A DNA stretch of 64,000 bases from Actinophytocola sp044466355 (GTDB taxonomy: Bacteria > Actinomycetota > Actinomycetes > Mycobacteriales > Pseudonocardiaceae), in assembly GCF_044466355.1 (NCBI RefSeq), contig NZ_JBITMQ010000002.1, positions 124,001 through 188,000 of the forward strand, given 5' to 3'. This document shows positions 34,748 to 43,045 of the stretch, piece after piece (the first letter of the stretch is position 1; the number at the start of each line of letters is the position of its first letter). The position numbers and the translations under genes are program-made. The notes below the pieces were generated by a model. That model ran no database searches. It had not been told where the DNA came from and was given only the letters and a program-made list of their open reading frames with translations.

Positions 34748-34820
34748 GGCGGTGATCCTCCCGCAGCGGTTCGGCCATCCCCTACACGAACACGCCCCCG
34801 GTCGATCGACACCCAACGTA

Positions 34821-34835
34821 GTATGATTTCCATAC
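34821..34835. promoter_or_regulatory. palindromic operator GTATG-N5-CATAC
   Basis: A perfect 5-bp inverted repeat with a 5-bp AT-rich centre between the divergent DGPF and NmrA-like genes, 26 bp before the NmrA-like start. It could bind a TetR, MarR or HxlR dimer. No such regulator is encoded next to it. Confidence 0.5.
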
Positions 34836-34860
34836 AATCTCGATTCCGTAAGGAGTGCTG

Positions 34861-35664
34861 ATGTTCTTGATCACCGGAGCGACCGGCACCGTCTGCCGCC
34901 CGCTGCTGGCGGAGCTGCGTGGCCACCCGGTCCGTGCCGTGACACGTGACCCGTCCCGGCTGCCCGGGTCGGTCACCGAGCCCGACGTCGGCGGCGTCAC
35001 CGCGGTGTTCCTCCACCCGCGCGCGGTGGGTCTTTCGGCCGCGGCGCTGCTGGCCAGGGCGAAGGAGGCCGGGGTGCGGCGGGTGGTGGTGCTGTCGGCC
35101 ACGAACGTCGACGATCCGCTCGACGAGCAGCCGTCCCGCGCCAACGGCGACCGCAACAAGGAGGTGGAGGCGGCCGCGGTGGACAGCGGTCTGGAGTGGG
35201 TGAGCCTGCGCGCGGGGTACTTCGCGATCAACACGGCGTGGTCGTGGGCCCCGCAGGTGCGTGCCGGTGACGTGGTCCGGGCGCCGTTCCCGGCCGCGGC
35301 GGAGGCGCCGGTGGATCCGCGTGACCTGGCGGCGGTGGCGGCGCGCGCGCTGGTCGACGACGACCTGGTGGGCCGGACGCTGGTGCTGACGGGCCCGGAG
35401 TCGCTGACCCACGAGCAGTTGGTGGCGACGATCGGGCGGGTGCTGGGCCGGGAGCTGCGGTTCGTGCCGGTGCCGGCGTCGGCCGCGGCGGCCGGGATGG
35501 TGGCGCACGGGCAGCGCCCGGAGTTCGCGGCGGCGCTGATGGCGCGCTACGAGCGGGAGAACGGCAGGCCGGCGGCCGTGAGCGGGGACGTGGCGGCGGT
35601 GCTGGGCCGCCCGGCACGCACGTTCGCCGAGTGGGTGGCCGACCACGCGGAGCTGTTCCGATGA
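34861..35664 (+). CDS. NmrA-like NAD(P)-binding protein
   Basis: A 267-aa atypical short-chain dehydrogenase. The N-terminal FLITGATGTVCRPLLAEL carries the GATGxxG nucleotide-binding turn (last Gly changed to Cys-Arg context), followed by VRAVTRDPSRL and VVVLSATNVDD. It resembles azoreductase-like or NAD(P)H-sensing NmrA proteins; the substrate cannot be told. The ATG at 34861 has AAGGAG five nt upstream, which decides it over the GTG at 34855. It is coupled to the following DoxX-like gene by ATGA. Confidence 0.85.
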   Translation: MFLITGATGTVCRPLLAELRGHPVRAVTRDPSRLPGSVTEPDVGGVTAVFLHPRAVGLSAAALLARAKEAGVRRVVVLSATNVDDPLDEQPSRANGDRNKEVEAAAVDSGLEWVSLRAGYFAINTAWSWAPQVRAGDVVRAPFPAAAEAPVDPRDLAAVAARALVDDDLVGRTLVLTGPESLTHEQLVATIGRVLGRELRFVPVPASAAAAGMVAHGQRPEFAAALMARYERENGRPAAVSGDVAAVLGRPARTFAEWVADHAELFR

Positions 35665-36002
35665 CCGGCCTGCACATCGCGTTGCTGGTGGCGGCGGCCG
35701 CGGCCAACACGTTTTCCGCGGTCGCCGATTTCCTTCGGTTGGAGCGGATCCGGGTCGGGATGGCGCGGGTGGGGGTGCCGACGCGGCTCCTGCCGTGGTT
35801 GGGGGTGCCGAAGGCGGTCGCGGTCGCCGGGCTGCTCGCGGGGTTGGCGCGGCCGTGGTTCGCGGTGGCGGCCGCGGCCGGACTGGTGGTGTTCTTCCTC
35901 CTCGCGATCCTCACCCACCTGCGGGTCGGGGACCGGATGATCGGGTTGCCGCTCGGGTTCCTCCTGCTGGCGGCCGCGGTGGTGGTTACGGCACCGGTGT
36001 GA
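35661..36002 (+). CDS. DoxX-like small membrane protein
   Basis: A 113-aa protein with four hydrophobic helices: LHIALLVAAAAANTFSAVADF, LPWLGVPKAVAVAGLLAGLA, WFAVAAAAGLVVFFLLAILTHL and GLPLGFLLLAAAVVVTA. The LGVPKAVAVAGLLAGL and LTHLRVGD patterns fit the DoxX_2 family. It overlaps the upstream NmrA-like gene by ATGA, and its last 17 nt run antisense through the end of the convergent dehydrogenase gene. Confidence 0.8.
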   Translation: MTGLHIALLVAAAAANTFSAVADFLRLERIRVGMARVGVPTRLLPWLGVPKAVAVAGLLAGLARPWFAVAAAAGLVVFFLLAILTHLRVGDRMIGLPLGFLLLAAAVVVTAPV

Positions 36003-36882
36003 GCAGGGTGCCGTCGGTCAGGAACCGCCGCAGGTTGCCGAACGCCAGGTCGCCCATGGCTTCGCGGGTTTCCGTGGTGGCGCTGGCGATGTGCGGGAGC
36101 AGCACGACGTTGTCCAGACCGAGCAACGGTTCCGGCACAGTCGGTTCGTCGGCGAACACGTCGAGCGCGGCGCCCGCGATGCCGCCGGTGGTCACCGCGG
36201 CCACCAGCGCGGGTTCGTCGACGACGCTGCCCCGCGCGACGTTCACGAGGTACCCGGCGGGCCCGAGGGCGGTCAACACGTCCGCGGACACGAGGCCCGC
36301 GGTGGCCGGGCCGCCCGAGGTGGCCACCACCAGCACCTCGGCTTGGGCCGCGAGCGCGACCGGGGAGTCGGCGTACCGGTAGGGCACGTCGGATACCCGG
36401 TGTCGTGAGTGGTAGCTCAGGTCGGCGTCGAACGCGGTGAGCCGGTGGGCGATCGCCCGGCCGATGCGGCCGAGACCCAGGATGCCGACGCGGCGGCCGG
36501 TGACCTTGGTGGCGAGCGGGAACTGTCCGCGTCGCCAGTCGCCGCGGCGGACGAACCGGTCGGCGGCGGTGAGCCCGCGCAGCACGTCGATCATGCCGCC
36601 GACGGCGAGGTCGGCGACGCAGTCGGTGAGCACGTCGGGGGTGTTGGACACGACGATGCCGCGGGAGCGGGCGTAGGCGACGTCGGTGGTCTCGTAGCCG
36701 ACTCCGAAGTGGACGATCGCCCGCAGGGACGGCATGGCGTCGATCTGCTCGTTGGTGACGCCGTACCGGGAGGAGGTGATGGCGGCGACCACGTCGTCGC
36801 CGGGCTGGTCCACGATCTTGTAGGTGGCCCGCAGGTTCTCCTCGAGCGAGGGCAGCAGCGGGCAGGCCTGCAGCACGGTCAC
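35986..36882 (-). CDS. D-isomer-specific 2-hydroxyacid dehydrogenase
   Basis: A 298-aa NAD(P)-dependent reductase or dehydrogenase. The cofactor site is VGILGLGRIGRAIA, and the catalytic residues lie in NVARGSVVDEPAL (Arg), DVFADEPTVP (Glu) and LLPHIASAT (His). It is the last gene of the coupled glucarate operon (GTG start overlapping the gudD stop), so it may handle a C3 acid such as hydroxypyruvate, glyoxylate or tartronate semialdehyde made in sugar-acid breakdown. The exact substrate is not determinable from sequence. Confidence 0.88.
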   Translation of the reverse strand: MTVLQACPLLPSLEENLRATYKIVDQPGDDVVAAITSSRYGVTNEQIDAMPSLRAIVHFGVGYETTDVAYARSRGIVVSNTPDVLTDCVADLAVGGMIDVLRGLTAADRFVRRGDWRRGQFPLATKVTGRRVGILGLGRIGRAIAHRLTAFDADLSYHSRHRVSDVPYRYADSPVALAAQAEVLVVATSGGPATAGLVSADVLTALGPAGYLVNVARGSVVDEPALVAAVTTGGIAGAALDVFADEPTVPEPLLGLDNVVLLPHIASATTETREAMGDLAFGNLRRFLTDGTLLTPVP

Positions 36883-38201
36883 GCGGTCTCCAACGCGGGT
36901 CGTTTCGGGTCGAACCGCCATCCTGGCACGAGGTACCGCATGGCGACGGCGTCGTCGCGGACGCCGAGCGCCTCCCTCCGGTACAGGTCGTGGGCGGCGT
37001 CGACCTGGTCGAGGTCGATCGTCACGCCGAGTCCGGGCGCGTCCGGCACCGCGAGGTGCCCGTCGACGATCCGGATCGGGTCGGTGGTGAGCCGTTGCCC
37101 GTCCTGCCAGATCCAGTGGGTGTCGACGGCGGTGATGTCGCCGGGTGCGGCGGCGGCGACGTGGGTGAACATCGCGAGCGAGACATCGAAGTGGTTGTTG
37201 GAGTGCGAACCCCAGGTGAGGCCCCACGCCTGGCACAGCTGCGCGACCCGCACCGAGCCCCGCATGGTCCAGAAGTGCGGGTCGGCGAGCGGGATGTCCA
37301 CGGCGGACTGCCGCACGGCGTGCCCGAGCTGGCGCCAGTCGGTGGCGACCATGTTGGTGGCGGTGCGCAGCCCCGTGGCCCGGCGGAACTCGGCGAGGGT
37401 CTCGCGCCCGGAATATCCGTCCTCGGCGCCGCACGGGTCCTCGACGTAGGCGAGCACGTCCCGCAACGCGTGGCCATGGCCGATGGCGTCGACGAGCGGC
37501 CAGCCGCCGTTGGGGTCGAGCGTGAGGCCGGCGTCGGGGAAACGGGCGGCGAGGACCCGCATCACCTCCACCTCCCGCGCGCCGGACAGCACACCACCCT
37601 TGAGTTTGAAATCGGTGAACCCGTAGCGGGCCTGCGCGGCCTCGGCCTGGGCGACGATCCCGGCGGCGTCGAGCGCCTCGCGGTCGCGGACACCGAACCA
37701 GTCGTCGCCCTCCCCCGCCCGATAGCCCAGGTCGGTCTTCCGGCGGTCGCCGACGAAGAACAGATAGCCCAGGACGCGGACGCGGTCACGTTGCCCTCCC
37801 TCGCCGAGCAGCGCCGCCACGGGCACGTCGAGGTGACGGCCGAGCAGGTCGAGCATGGCGGCTTCGATGGCGGTGCGGACGTGGACGGTCACACGCAGGT
37901 CGAACGTCTGCGACCCGCGTCCGGCCGCGTCCAACGTCCCGAACCGGTCCCGCACGGCGGCGAGCACCGCGTTGTGGTCGCCGATCTTCGCGCCGACGAC
38001 GAGGTCACGGGCCTCGGTGAGGGTGTCGGTGATCGCGGGACCGCCGGGCACCTCACCGACACCGGTGTTGCCGTCGGTGTCGGTGAGGATCAACAGGTTG
38101 CGGGTGAAGTAGGGGCCGTGCGCACCGGACAGGTTGAGCAGCATGCTGTCCTGGCCCGCGACCGGGACGACCCGGTAGCCGGAGACGACCGGGGGCGTCA
38201 C
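36879..38201 (-). CDS. gudD: glucarate dehydratase (enolase superfamily)
   Basis: A 440-aa mandelate-racemase/glucarate-dehydratase enzyme that converts D-glucarate to 5-dehydro-4-deoxy-D-glucarate. Catalytic and Mg ligands are visible: KxK in TDFKLKGG, Asp/Asn in LTLDPNGGWP, Glu in YVEDPCG, Asn in TATNMVATDW, and His in GSHSNNHFDVS. Length and the N-terminal SGAHGPYFTRNLLIL match GudD. The GTG start overlaps the aldehyde dehydrogenase stop. With its neighbours it makes the complete glucarate to 2-oxoglutarate route. Confidence 0.93.
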   Translation of the reverse strand: MTPPVVSGYRVVPVAGQDSMLLNLSGAHGPYFTRNLLILTDTDGNTGVGEVPGGPAITDTLTEARDLVVGAKIGDHNAVLAAVRDRFGTLDAAGRGSQTFDLRVTVHVRTAIEAAMLDLLGRHLDVPVAALLGEGGQRDRVRVLGYLFFVGDRRKTDLGYRAGEGDDWFGVRDREALDAAGIVAQAEAAQARYGFTDFKLKGGVLSGAREVEVMRVLAARFPDAGLTLDPNGGWPLVDAIGHGHALRDVLAYVEDPCGAEDGYSGRETLAEFRRATGLRTATNMVATDWRQLGHAVRQSAVDIPLADPHFWTMRGSVRVAQLCQAWGLTWGSHSNNHFDVSLAMFTHVAAAAPGDITAVDTHWIWQDGQRLTTDPIRIVDGHLAVPDAPGLGVTIDLDQVDAAHDLYRREALGVRDDAVAMRYLVPGWRFDPKRPALETA

Positions 38202-39781
38202 TCGGCGGCCCCGTCCCGCAGCCTCGGCACACCGAGCGGGTTGTCCTCGCGCAGCTCGTCAGGGAGCAGCGCGTCCGGGATGTTCTGGTAGGACACGGGC
38301 CGCAGCCACCGTTCGACGGCGAGCGTCCCGACAGAGGTGGTGGCGGGGTTGGCGGTGGCGGGGAACGGTCCGCCGTGGACCACCGCGTGCCCGACCTCGA
38401 CACCGGTGGGCCAGCCGCCGAACAGGACCCGACCGGCGAGCAGCTCCAGGCGGGGCAGGAGCGCGGCGGCGGTGTCCTGGTCGGACGCGGCGGCGTGCAC
38501 GGTCGCGGTCAGCTGGCCCTCGAGGGTGTCGAGGATCCGTGCCAGCTGGGCGACGTCACGGACGCGGACGACGAGTGACGCGGCGCCGAACACCTCGTCC
38601 TGCAACGCGTGCCCGGCGAGGAAGGTGTCGCCGTCGGTGGCGAACAGGCGGGCCTGCCCGCACACACCGATCGACCCGTCGACGCCGCCCGCGGCGACCT
38701 CGGTGACGTTCTCGGCCGACGCCAACCGATCCACACCCTCCACATAGGACCGCTGGATGTTCGCGTTCAGCATCGCCGCGCCCGGAGCGGCGCCGACCGC
38801 CGCACCCGCGGCCGCGACGAACTCGGTCGCGTCACCCAGCGCGAACACGAGACCGGGGTTGGTGCACAGCTGGCCCGCGGACGTGGTGAGGGACGTGACG
38901 AACGCGGTACCCAGCGACGCGCCCCGCTCGGCGAGCGCACCGGGCAGCAGGATCACCGGGTTCACCGACGACATCTCCGCGTACACGGGGATCGGCACGG
39001 GCCGGGACGCGGCGGCCGCGACGAGCGCGAGACCGCCGGAGCGGGAACCGGTGAACCCGACCGCGGCGATCCTGGGGTGCGCGACGAGCGCGGTGCCCAG
39101 GCCGCGGCCGCCGCCGAACAGCAACGAGAAAGTGCCCTCGGGCAACCCGTGCTCGGCGACCGCGGCCCGGATCGCACGACCGACCAGCTCGGACGTGCCG
39201 GGGTGGGCGCTGTGGGCCTTCACGACCACAGGCGCGCCCGCAGCGAACGCGGACGCCGTGTCGCCACCGGCGACGGAGAACGCGAGCGGGAAGTTGGAGG
39301 CGGAGAACACCGCGACCGGGCCGAGCGGGATCTTCCGCTGCCGCAGGTCAGGCTTGGGCAGCGGGGCACGGTCGGGATCCGGGGTGTCGAGGCGGGCGCC
39401 GAGGAACCGGCCGTCCGCGACCACGGACGCGAACAGCCGCAACTGGCCGGTGGTGCGAGCCAGCTCACCGCGCACGCGCACCTCGGGGATACCGGTCTCG
39501 GCATGCACACGGGCGACGAGGGTGTCGCCGAGCGCGTCGATGTTGTCCGCGACCGTGGTCAGGAACGCCGACCGGGCCGCCAGAGACGTCGCGCGGTAGG
39601 GACCGAACGCCTCCCACGCCAGCGCGACCGCACGGTCCACGTCGGCGCCGTCCCCGAGCCCGTAGGAGGGTTCGAGCGTCTCGCCGGTCGCCGGGTTCAC
39701 ACCCCGGACCTCACCGGCGCTCCCCCGCACGTCGGCGGCACCGATCAGCATCGATCCGGTCAGCGCCAGTGTGGCGGTCAT
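38198..39781 (-). CDS. 2,5-dioxovalerate (alpha-ketoglutarate semialdehyde) dehydrogenase
   Basis: A 527-aa aldehyde dehydrogenase that oxidises 2,5-dioxopentanoate to 2-oxoglutarate. Seen: FSASNFPLAFSVAGGDTASAFAAG and VVVKAHSAHPGTSEL (cofactor region), AEMSSVNPVILLPGAL (Glu) and TSAGQLCTNPG with the catalytic Cys. These KAHSAHPGTSE and QLCTNPG forms are typical of the KGSADH branch rather than betaine or succinate semialdehyde types. The ATG overlaps the kdgD stop, supporting the pathway assignment. Confidence 0.92.
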   Translation of the reverse strand: MTATLALTGSMLIGAADVRGSAGEVRGVNPATGETLEPSYGLGDGADVDRAVALAWEAFGPYRATSLAARSAFLTTVADNIDALGDTLVARVHAETGIPEVRVRGELARTTGQLRLFASVVADGRFLGARLDTPDPDRAPLPKPDLRQRKIPLGPVAVFSASNFPLAFSVAGGDTASAFAAGAPVVVKAHSAHPGTSELVGRAIRAAVAEHGLPEGTFSLLFGGGRGLGTALVAHPRIAAVGFTGSRSGGLALVAAAASRPVPIPVYAEMSSVNPVILLPGALAERGASLGTAFVTSLTTSAGQLCTNPGLVFALGDATEFVAAAGAAVGAAPGAAMLNANIQRSYVEGVDRLASAENVTEVAAGGVDGSIGVCGQARLFATDGDTFLAGHALQDEVFGAASLVVRVRDVAQLARILDTLEGQLTATVHAAASDQDTAAALLPRLELLAGRVLFGGWPTGVEVGHAVVHGGPFPATANPATTSVGTLAVERWLRPVSYQNIPDALLPDELREDNPLGVPRLRDGAAE

Positions 39782-40692
39782 GCCAGGCTCACCTTCTCCA
39801 CCAGAGTCTTCAGCTCGTCGAACTCGTCGCCGGTCAGGTCGGTCAACGGCGGGCGCACCGGGCCGGGGTCACGGCCGACGGCACGCAGCCCGGCCTTCAC
39901 GATCGACACGGCGTACCCGGCGCGCCGGTCCCGGATCTCGATGTAGGGCAGCACGAACTCGTCCAGCTCGCGGTACACGGCCGCCGCGTCGCGGGCCCGG
40001 ACGGCGGCGTAGAACTCCAGCGCCCAGGCCGGCGCGAAGTTGTAGATGGCCGACGAGTAGGTGGTGACACCCATCTCCAGGTACGGCAGCGCGTAGGTCT
40101 CCGCGGTCGGCAGGCCCCCGATCGACAACAGCCGGTCCCCCAGCCGCGCGTACACCTTGGTCATCAGGTCGACGTTACCGACGCCGTCCTTGAACCCGAC
40201 GAGGTTCGGGCACCCCTCCACCAGCCGCGCGGTGGTGTCGTAGGTGAGCTTGCCGTTGGCGCGGTGGTAGACGATCACACCGAGCGACGTCGCCGCGCAC
40301 ACCGCCCTGACATGCTCGAACAGGCCCTCCTGCGGCGCCTCGGTCAGGTAGGGCGGCAGCAGCAGGACGCCCGCGGCGCCCGCCGCCTCGGCGTCCCGCG
40401 CCATCTCCACCGCCTGCGCGGTGCCGTACCCGGCAGGCGCGAGCACCGGCGTGTCACCCGCGGACGCGACCGCGGCCCGGACCACCCGCGCGACCTCGTC
40501 CGGCGTCAGCGAGAAGAACTCGCCGGTCCCGCCCGCCGCGAACAGGCCCGCCGCGGCGTACGAGGACTGCCACGCGACGTGCTCACGGTAGGCGCCCTCG
40601 TCGAAGGTCAGGTCCGCCGTGGCGTGCGTGACGGGGAACGACAGCAACCCGGTGCCGAGTGTGTCGCGCAGGGATTCCGGACTGAGGGTCAT
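39778..40692 (-). CDS. kdgD: 5-dehydro-4-deoxyglucarate dehydratase
   Basis: A 304-aa DHDPS/NAL-family enzyme that dehydrates and decarboxylates 5-dehydro-4-deoxyglucarate to 2,5-dioxopentanoate. Signatures: GLLSFPVT at the N-terminus, GGTGEFFSLTPDE, YHRANGKL, and the Schiff-base Lys in NLVGFKDGVGN. It is the first gene of the four-gene operon; GGAAG precedes the ATG at 40692. The divergent LysR gene and the palindromic box between them point to substrate-responsive control. Confidence 0.93.
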   Translation of the reverse strand: MTLSPESLRDTLGTGLLSFPVTHATADLTFDEGAYREHVAWQSSYAAAGLFAAGGTGEFFSLTPDEVARVVRAAVASAGDTPVLAPAGYGTAQAVEMARDAEAAGAAGVLLLPPYLTEAPQEGLFEHVRAVCAATSLGVIVYHRANGKLTYDTTARLVEGCPNLVGFKDGVGNVDLMTKVYARLGDRLLSIGGLPTAETYALPYLEMGVTTYSSAIYNFAPAWALEFYAAVRARDAAAVYRELDEFVLPYIEIRDRRAGYAVSIVKAGLRAVGRDPGPVRPPLTDLTGDEFDELKTLVEKVSLA

Positions 40693-40702
40693 GCTTCCGA
40701 GC

Positions 40703-40721
40703 GTATGACCCCAAGCGATAC
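40703..40721. promoter_or_regulatory. LysR-type operator GTAT-N11-ATAC
   Basis: A T-N11-A palindrome (GTAT at 40703-40706, ATAC at 40718-40721) in the 70-bp gap between kdgD and the divergent LysR gene, 11 bp upstream of the kdgD start. A second CGATACCT half-site lies about 31 bp further toward the lysR start. It fits autoregulation and activation by the adjacent regulator. Confidence 0.65.
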
Positions 40722-40762
40722 CTGTCTAAGTCCAAGAGCGCATCTTCCGATACCTTTCCGGC

Positions 40763-41653
40763 ATGTCGTTCACGCTCGAGCAACTCCGCGGGTTCGTCGC
40801 CGTCGCCGAGGAAGGCAACTTCGGCCGCGCCGCCGCCCGCCTGCGCATCACCCAGCCACCGCTGTCGCGCCAGGTGCAGAAGCTCGAACGCGCACTCGAA
40901 GTGGAACTACTCGTCAGAACCCCCCGCGCGGTACTGCTCACCCCCGCAGGCCAGGCGTTCCTCCCCGAAGCCAGACGCATGCTCTCCCTCGCCGCCGCCG
41001 CACCGATCACCGCACGCAACGCCGCCCGCGGCACCGCCGGCACACTGCGGATCGGGTTCACCGCGATCTCCGCGCTCACCGTGCTCGGCACCTGGATCCG
41101 CACCATCGCCCAACACCTTCCCGCCGTCGAACTGACCCTCACCGAGATGGTGTCCCGCGACCAGGTCGACGCACTCCTCGCCGGCGACATCCACGTCGGC
41201 CTCGCCCGCGGCGTACCCGCCTCCGAAATCCTGTCGACCCGCCGCGTACACACCGAGAGCCTCGTCCTCGCCTGCCCACGCGACCACGCCCTCGCCGAAC
41301 TCGGCCGCCCACCCGCACTGGTCGACATCGGCCGCCACAACGTCGTCAACTACGCCCCCATCACCGCCCGCTACCTGCACGAACTCGTGATCAGCTGCTT
41401 CCACGGCGCCGGCGTCGAACCCCGCTACGTGCAACAGGTCGGGCAGGTCCACAGCCTCCTCGCACTCGTCGACGCCGGCATCGGCGTCGGCCTCGTCCCC
41501 CGCTCCGCCGCCCGCCTGCGCCTGCCCAACCTCGCCTTCACCGAGATCGCCGGACTCCGCCCCGACATCGTCGAAACCCACTGCGTCTGGCGCTCCGCGC
41601 ACACCAACCCCGCACTCGACTCACTCCTGCGGCTCACCGACCACACCCCTTGA
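40763..41653 (+). CDS. LysR-family transcriptional regulator of the glucarate operon
   Basis: A 296-aa LysR regulator. The N-terminal winged helix is LEQLRGFVAVAEEGNFGRAAARLRITQPPLSRQVQKLERAL, and the effector domain starts near GTLRIGFTAISAL. It is transcribed divergently from kdgD with a 70-bp shared promoter containing a T-N11-A box, so it most likely activates the glucarate genes in response to a sugar acid; the ligand is inferred. Confidence 0.92.
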   Translation: MSFTLEQLRGFVAVAEEGNFGRAAARLRITQPPLSRQVQKLERALEVELLVRTPRAVLLTPAGQAFLPEARRMLSLAAAAPITARNAARGTAGTLRIGFTAISALTVLGTWIRTIAQHLPAVELTLTEMVSRDQVDALLAGDIHVGLARGVPASEILSTRRVHTESLVLACPRDHALAELGRPPALVDIGRHNVVNYAPITARYLHELVISCFHGAGVEPRYVQQVGQVHSLLALVDAGIGVGLVPRSAARLRLPNLAFTEIAGLRPDIVETHCVWRSAHTNPALDSLLRLTDHTP

Positions 41654-41750
41654 CGCCTCCCGACAGCACCCTTACGGCCACCGTCTACAGATGAAGACCG
41701 AGCACGCATGCATAGACACGACCTATCGCGTCGCCCGACCGTCTTCCGCA

Positions 41751-41882
41751 CTCCTCGGCCTCCACGCAAGCGACACCGACCGCTACCCCGGCGAGTTCTC
41801 CGACGGCCAACGCCAACGCATCAGCAGCGCCCGCGCACTCAACCCCGACCTCATCGTCTGCGACAAACCCGTCTCCACCCTC
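41751..41882 (+). pseudogene. relic of an oligopeptide/dipeptide ABC-transporter ATPase
   Basis: About 44 codons resemble the middle of OppF/DppF ATPases: DRYPGEFSDGQRQRI corresponds to the usual YPHEFSGGQRQRI signature, and ALNPDLIVCDKPVSTL to ALNPDLIVCDEPVSAL. The catalytic Walker B Glu has become Lys, the signature Gly has become Asp and the D-loop is lost. No Walker A and no remaining ATPase surround it. The frame happens to run into the permease that follows, so automatic annotation may fuse the two. The fragment is a decayed remnant of a lost transporter operon. Confidence 0.75.
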
Positions 41883-41921
41883 ACCCCCACCGGCGGCAAG
41901 CGACAACGGGCACAGTGGACT

Positions 41922-42653
41922 GTGCCACCATCCACTGTGAGCATCTGGGGATTCCTGCTACTCAACGCCGTCGTACTACTCGGCTCCCTCCTGCAGGTCT
42001 CCATCGGGTTCGGGCTCGGCCTCATCGCCGCACCCGTCCTCGCCGTCGTGGAACCCACACTCGTCCCCGTCGTGAACCTGCTGCTGGCAGTGGGCATCAC
42101 CTCCGCCGTACTCGTCCAGGACGGCACACACCTCGACCTCCGCGGCGCCGGATGGGCACTCACCGGCCGCGTCCCCGGCACACTCGCCGGCGCCGCACTC
42201 GTCGCACTACTGCCCGCCCGACCACTCGCGTTCCTCGTCGTCGCCATGGTCGTGTTCGGCGTACTCGCCACCGTCTGGGGCTTCCGACCACGCCCCACCC
42301 GCAAAGCCGTCGTCGTCGCGGGCGCCATGTCCGGACTCATGGGCACCGCCACCTCCATCGGCGGCCCCCCGATGGCCATGATGTGGCAGCAGTTCGCAGG
42401 CCCCCGGCTGCGCAGCACGATGGGCGCCTTCTTCCTCGTCGGCTCCGCCATGAGCCTCACCGCACTCACCATCTCCGGGTCCGTCGACCTGCACAACCTG
42501 CGGTACGCATTGTTCCTCGCCCCCGCCGCCGCACTCGGCGTCCTACTCGCCCGCCCGATCGGCAAACACCTCGACGTCCACCACACCCGCGTCGCCGCGA
42601 TGACCCTCGCCCTGGCGGGCGCCACGATCCTGCTGGTGCAACAGTTCGTCTGA
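41922..42653 (+). CDS. TauE/SafE-family permease
   Basis: A membrane protein of about 243 aa with around eight helices, starting IWGFLLLNAVVLLGSLLQVSIGFGLGLIAAPVLA, a family signature. The duplicated half carries GAMSGLMGTATSIGGPPMAMMW, the typical TauE G-x-GG-PP element. The family exports or imports sulfite, sulfoacetate or related anions; the substrate here is unknown. I begin at the GTG at 41922 (or 41937), because everything upstream in frame belongs to the ABC-ATPase relic. The GTGs lie inside a CAGTGGA/TCCACTG inverted repeat (41913-41937). Confidence 0.82.
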   Translation: MPPSTVSIWGFLLLNAVVLLGSLLQVSIGFGLGLIAAPVLAVVEPTLVPVVNLLLAVGITSAVLVQDGTHLDLRGAGWALTGRVPGTLAGAALVALLPARPLAFLVVAMVVFGVLATVWGFRPRPTRKAVVVAGAMSGLMGTATSIGGPPMAMMWQQFAGPRLRSTMGAFFLVGSAMSLTALTISGSVDLHNLRYALFLAPAAALGVLLARPIGKHLDVHHTRVAAMTLALAGATILLVQQFV

Positions 42654-42716
42654 CCCCTCCCCTTCCCTGCTGTTTTGAGTAGGAGTGAGTGTGGTGTGTC
42701 CGGTGCGGAGGCCGCA

Positions 42717-42737
42717 CAATAATTGGACATCTTTATA
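42717..42737. repeat. 21-bp direct repeat, left copy
   Basis: Begins CAATAAT and contains GGACATCT. It matches the copy at 42979-42999 at 19 of 21 positions. It sits in one of the few AT-rich spots of the window. Confidence 0.75.
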
Positions 42738-42978
42738 GCTAATAGTAGATGATTGTAGACAAGGGGACAGGCGCAGCACGGCGATCTCACCGGCCGGGAA
42801 CCGCGAGCGATCGCCCCGCCCGGCGCCGTCACTTCTCGTACGCCGACCGCCTCCGGTCGCCCACGCCATCGGCGAACATCGACCACCACTCACCGTCGCG
42901 CGACCCAGGCTCTCCCCTCCCCTGCGCGCTTTCCCCTACGGCGCGCGAACCGCCGCCGTCCTCGCCTCCCATCTCAGG

Positions 42979-42999
42979 CAATAATCGGACATCTATATA
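42979..42999. repeat. 21-bp direct repeat, right copy
   Basis: Same orientation as the left copy, 262 bp away start to start. It lies about 46 bp beyond the hycE stop. The two differences are single substitutions at positions 8 and 17. Confidence 0.75.
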
Positions 43000-43045
43000 A
43001 CAGATACTTGATAGCTAGTGCGAGTGCGGAAGCCCACCCTTGCGG

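Larger units (their letters stand above)
42654..43045. other. 392-bp convergent intergenic region, no convincing gene
   Basis: Between the ends of the permease gene (+) and hycE (-). It contains two AT-rich patches, each with a copy of a 21-bp direct repeat, and GC-rich DNA between them. An open frame at 42749-43000 (83 codons) lacks a ribosome site, has no recognisable domain and a Pro/Ser/Arg-rich random-looking composition, so I do not call it. The region may be a degenerate mobile or attachment segment or a spacer with terminators. Confidence 0.5.

Noticed and set aside
41691..41921. N-terminal extension of the TauE/SafE permease as a real domain
   Set aside because: It matches the core of a peptide-ABC ATPase with mutated catalytic residues and no rest of the domain, so it is a relic, not part of the permease.
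42749..43000. 83-codon ORF between the 21-bp direct repeats
   Set aside because: No ribosome site, no family resemblance, composition typical of noncoding GC-rich DNA.
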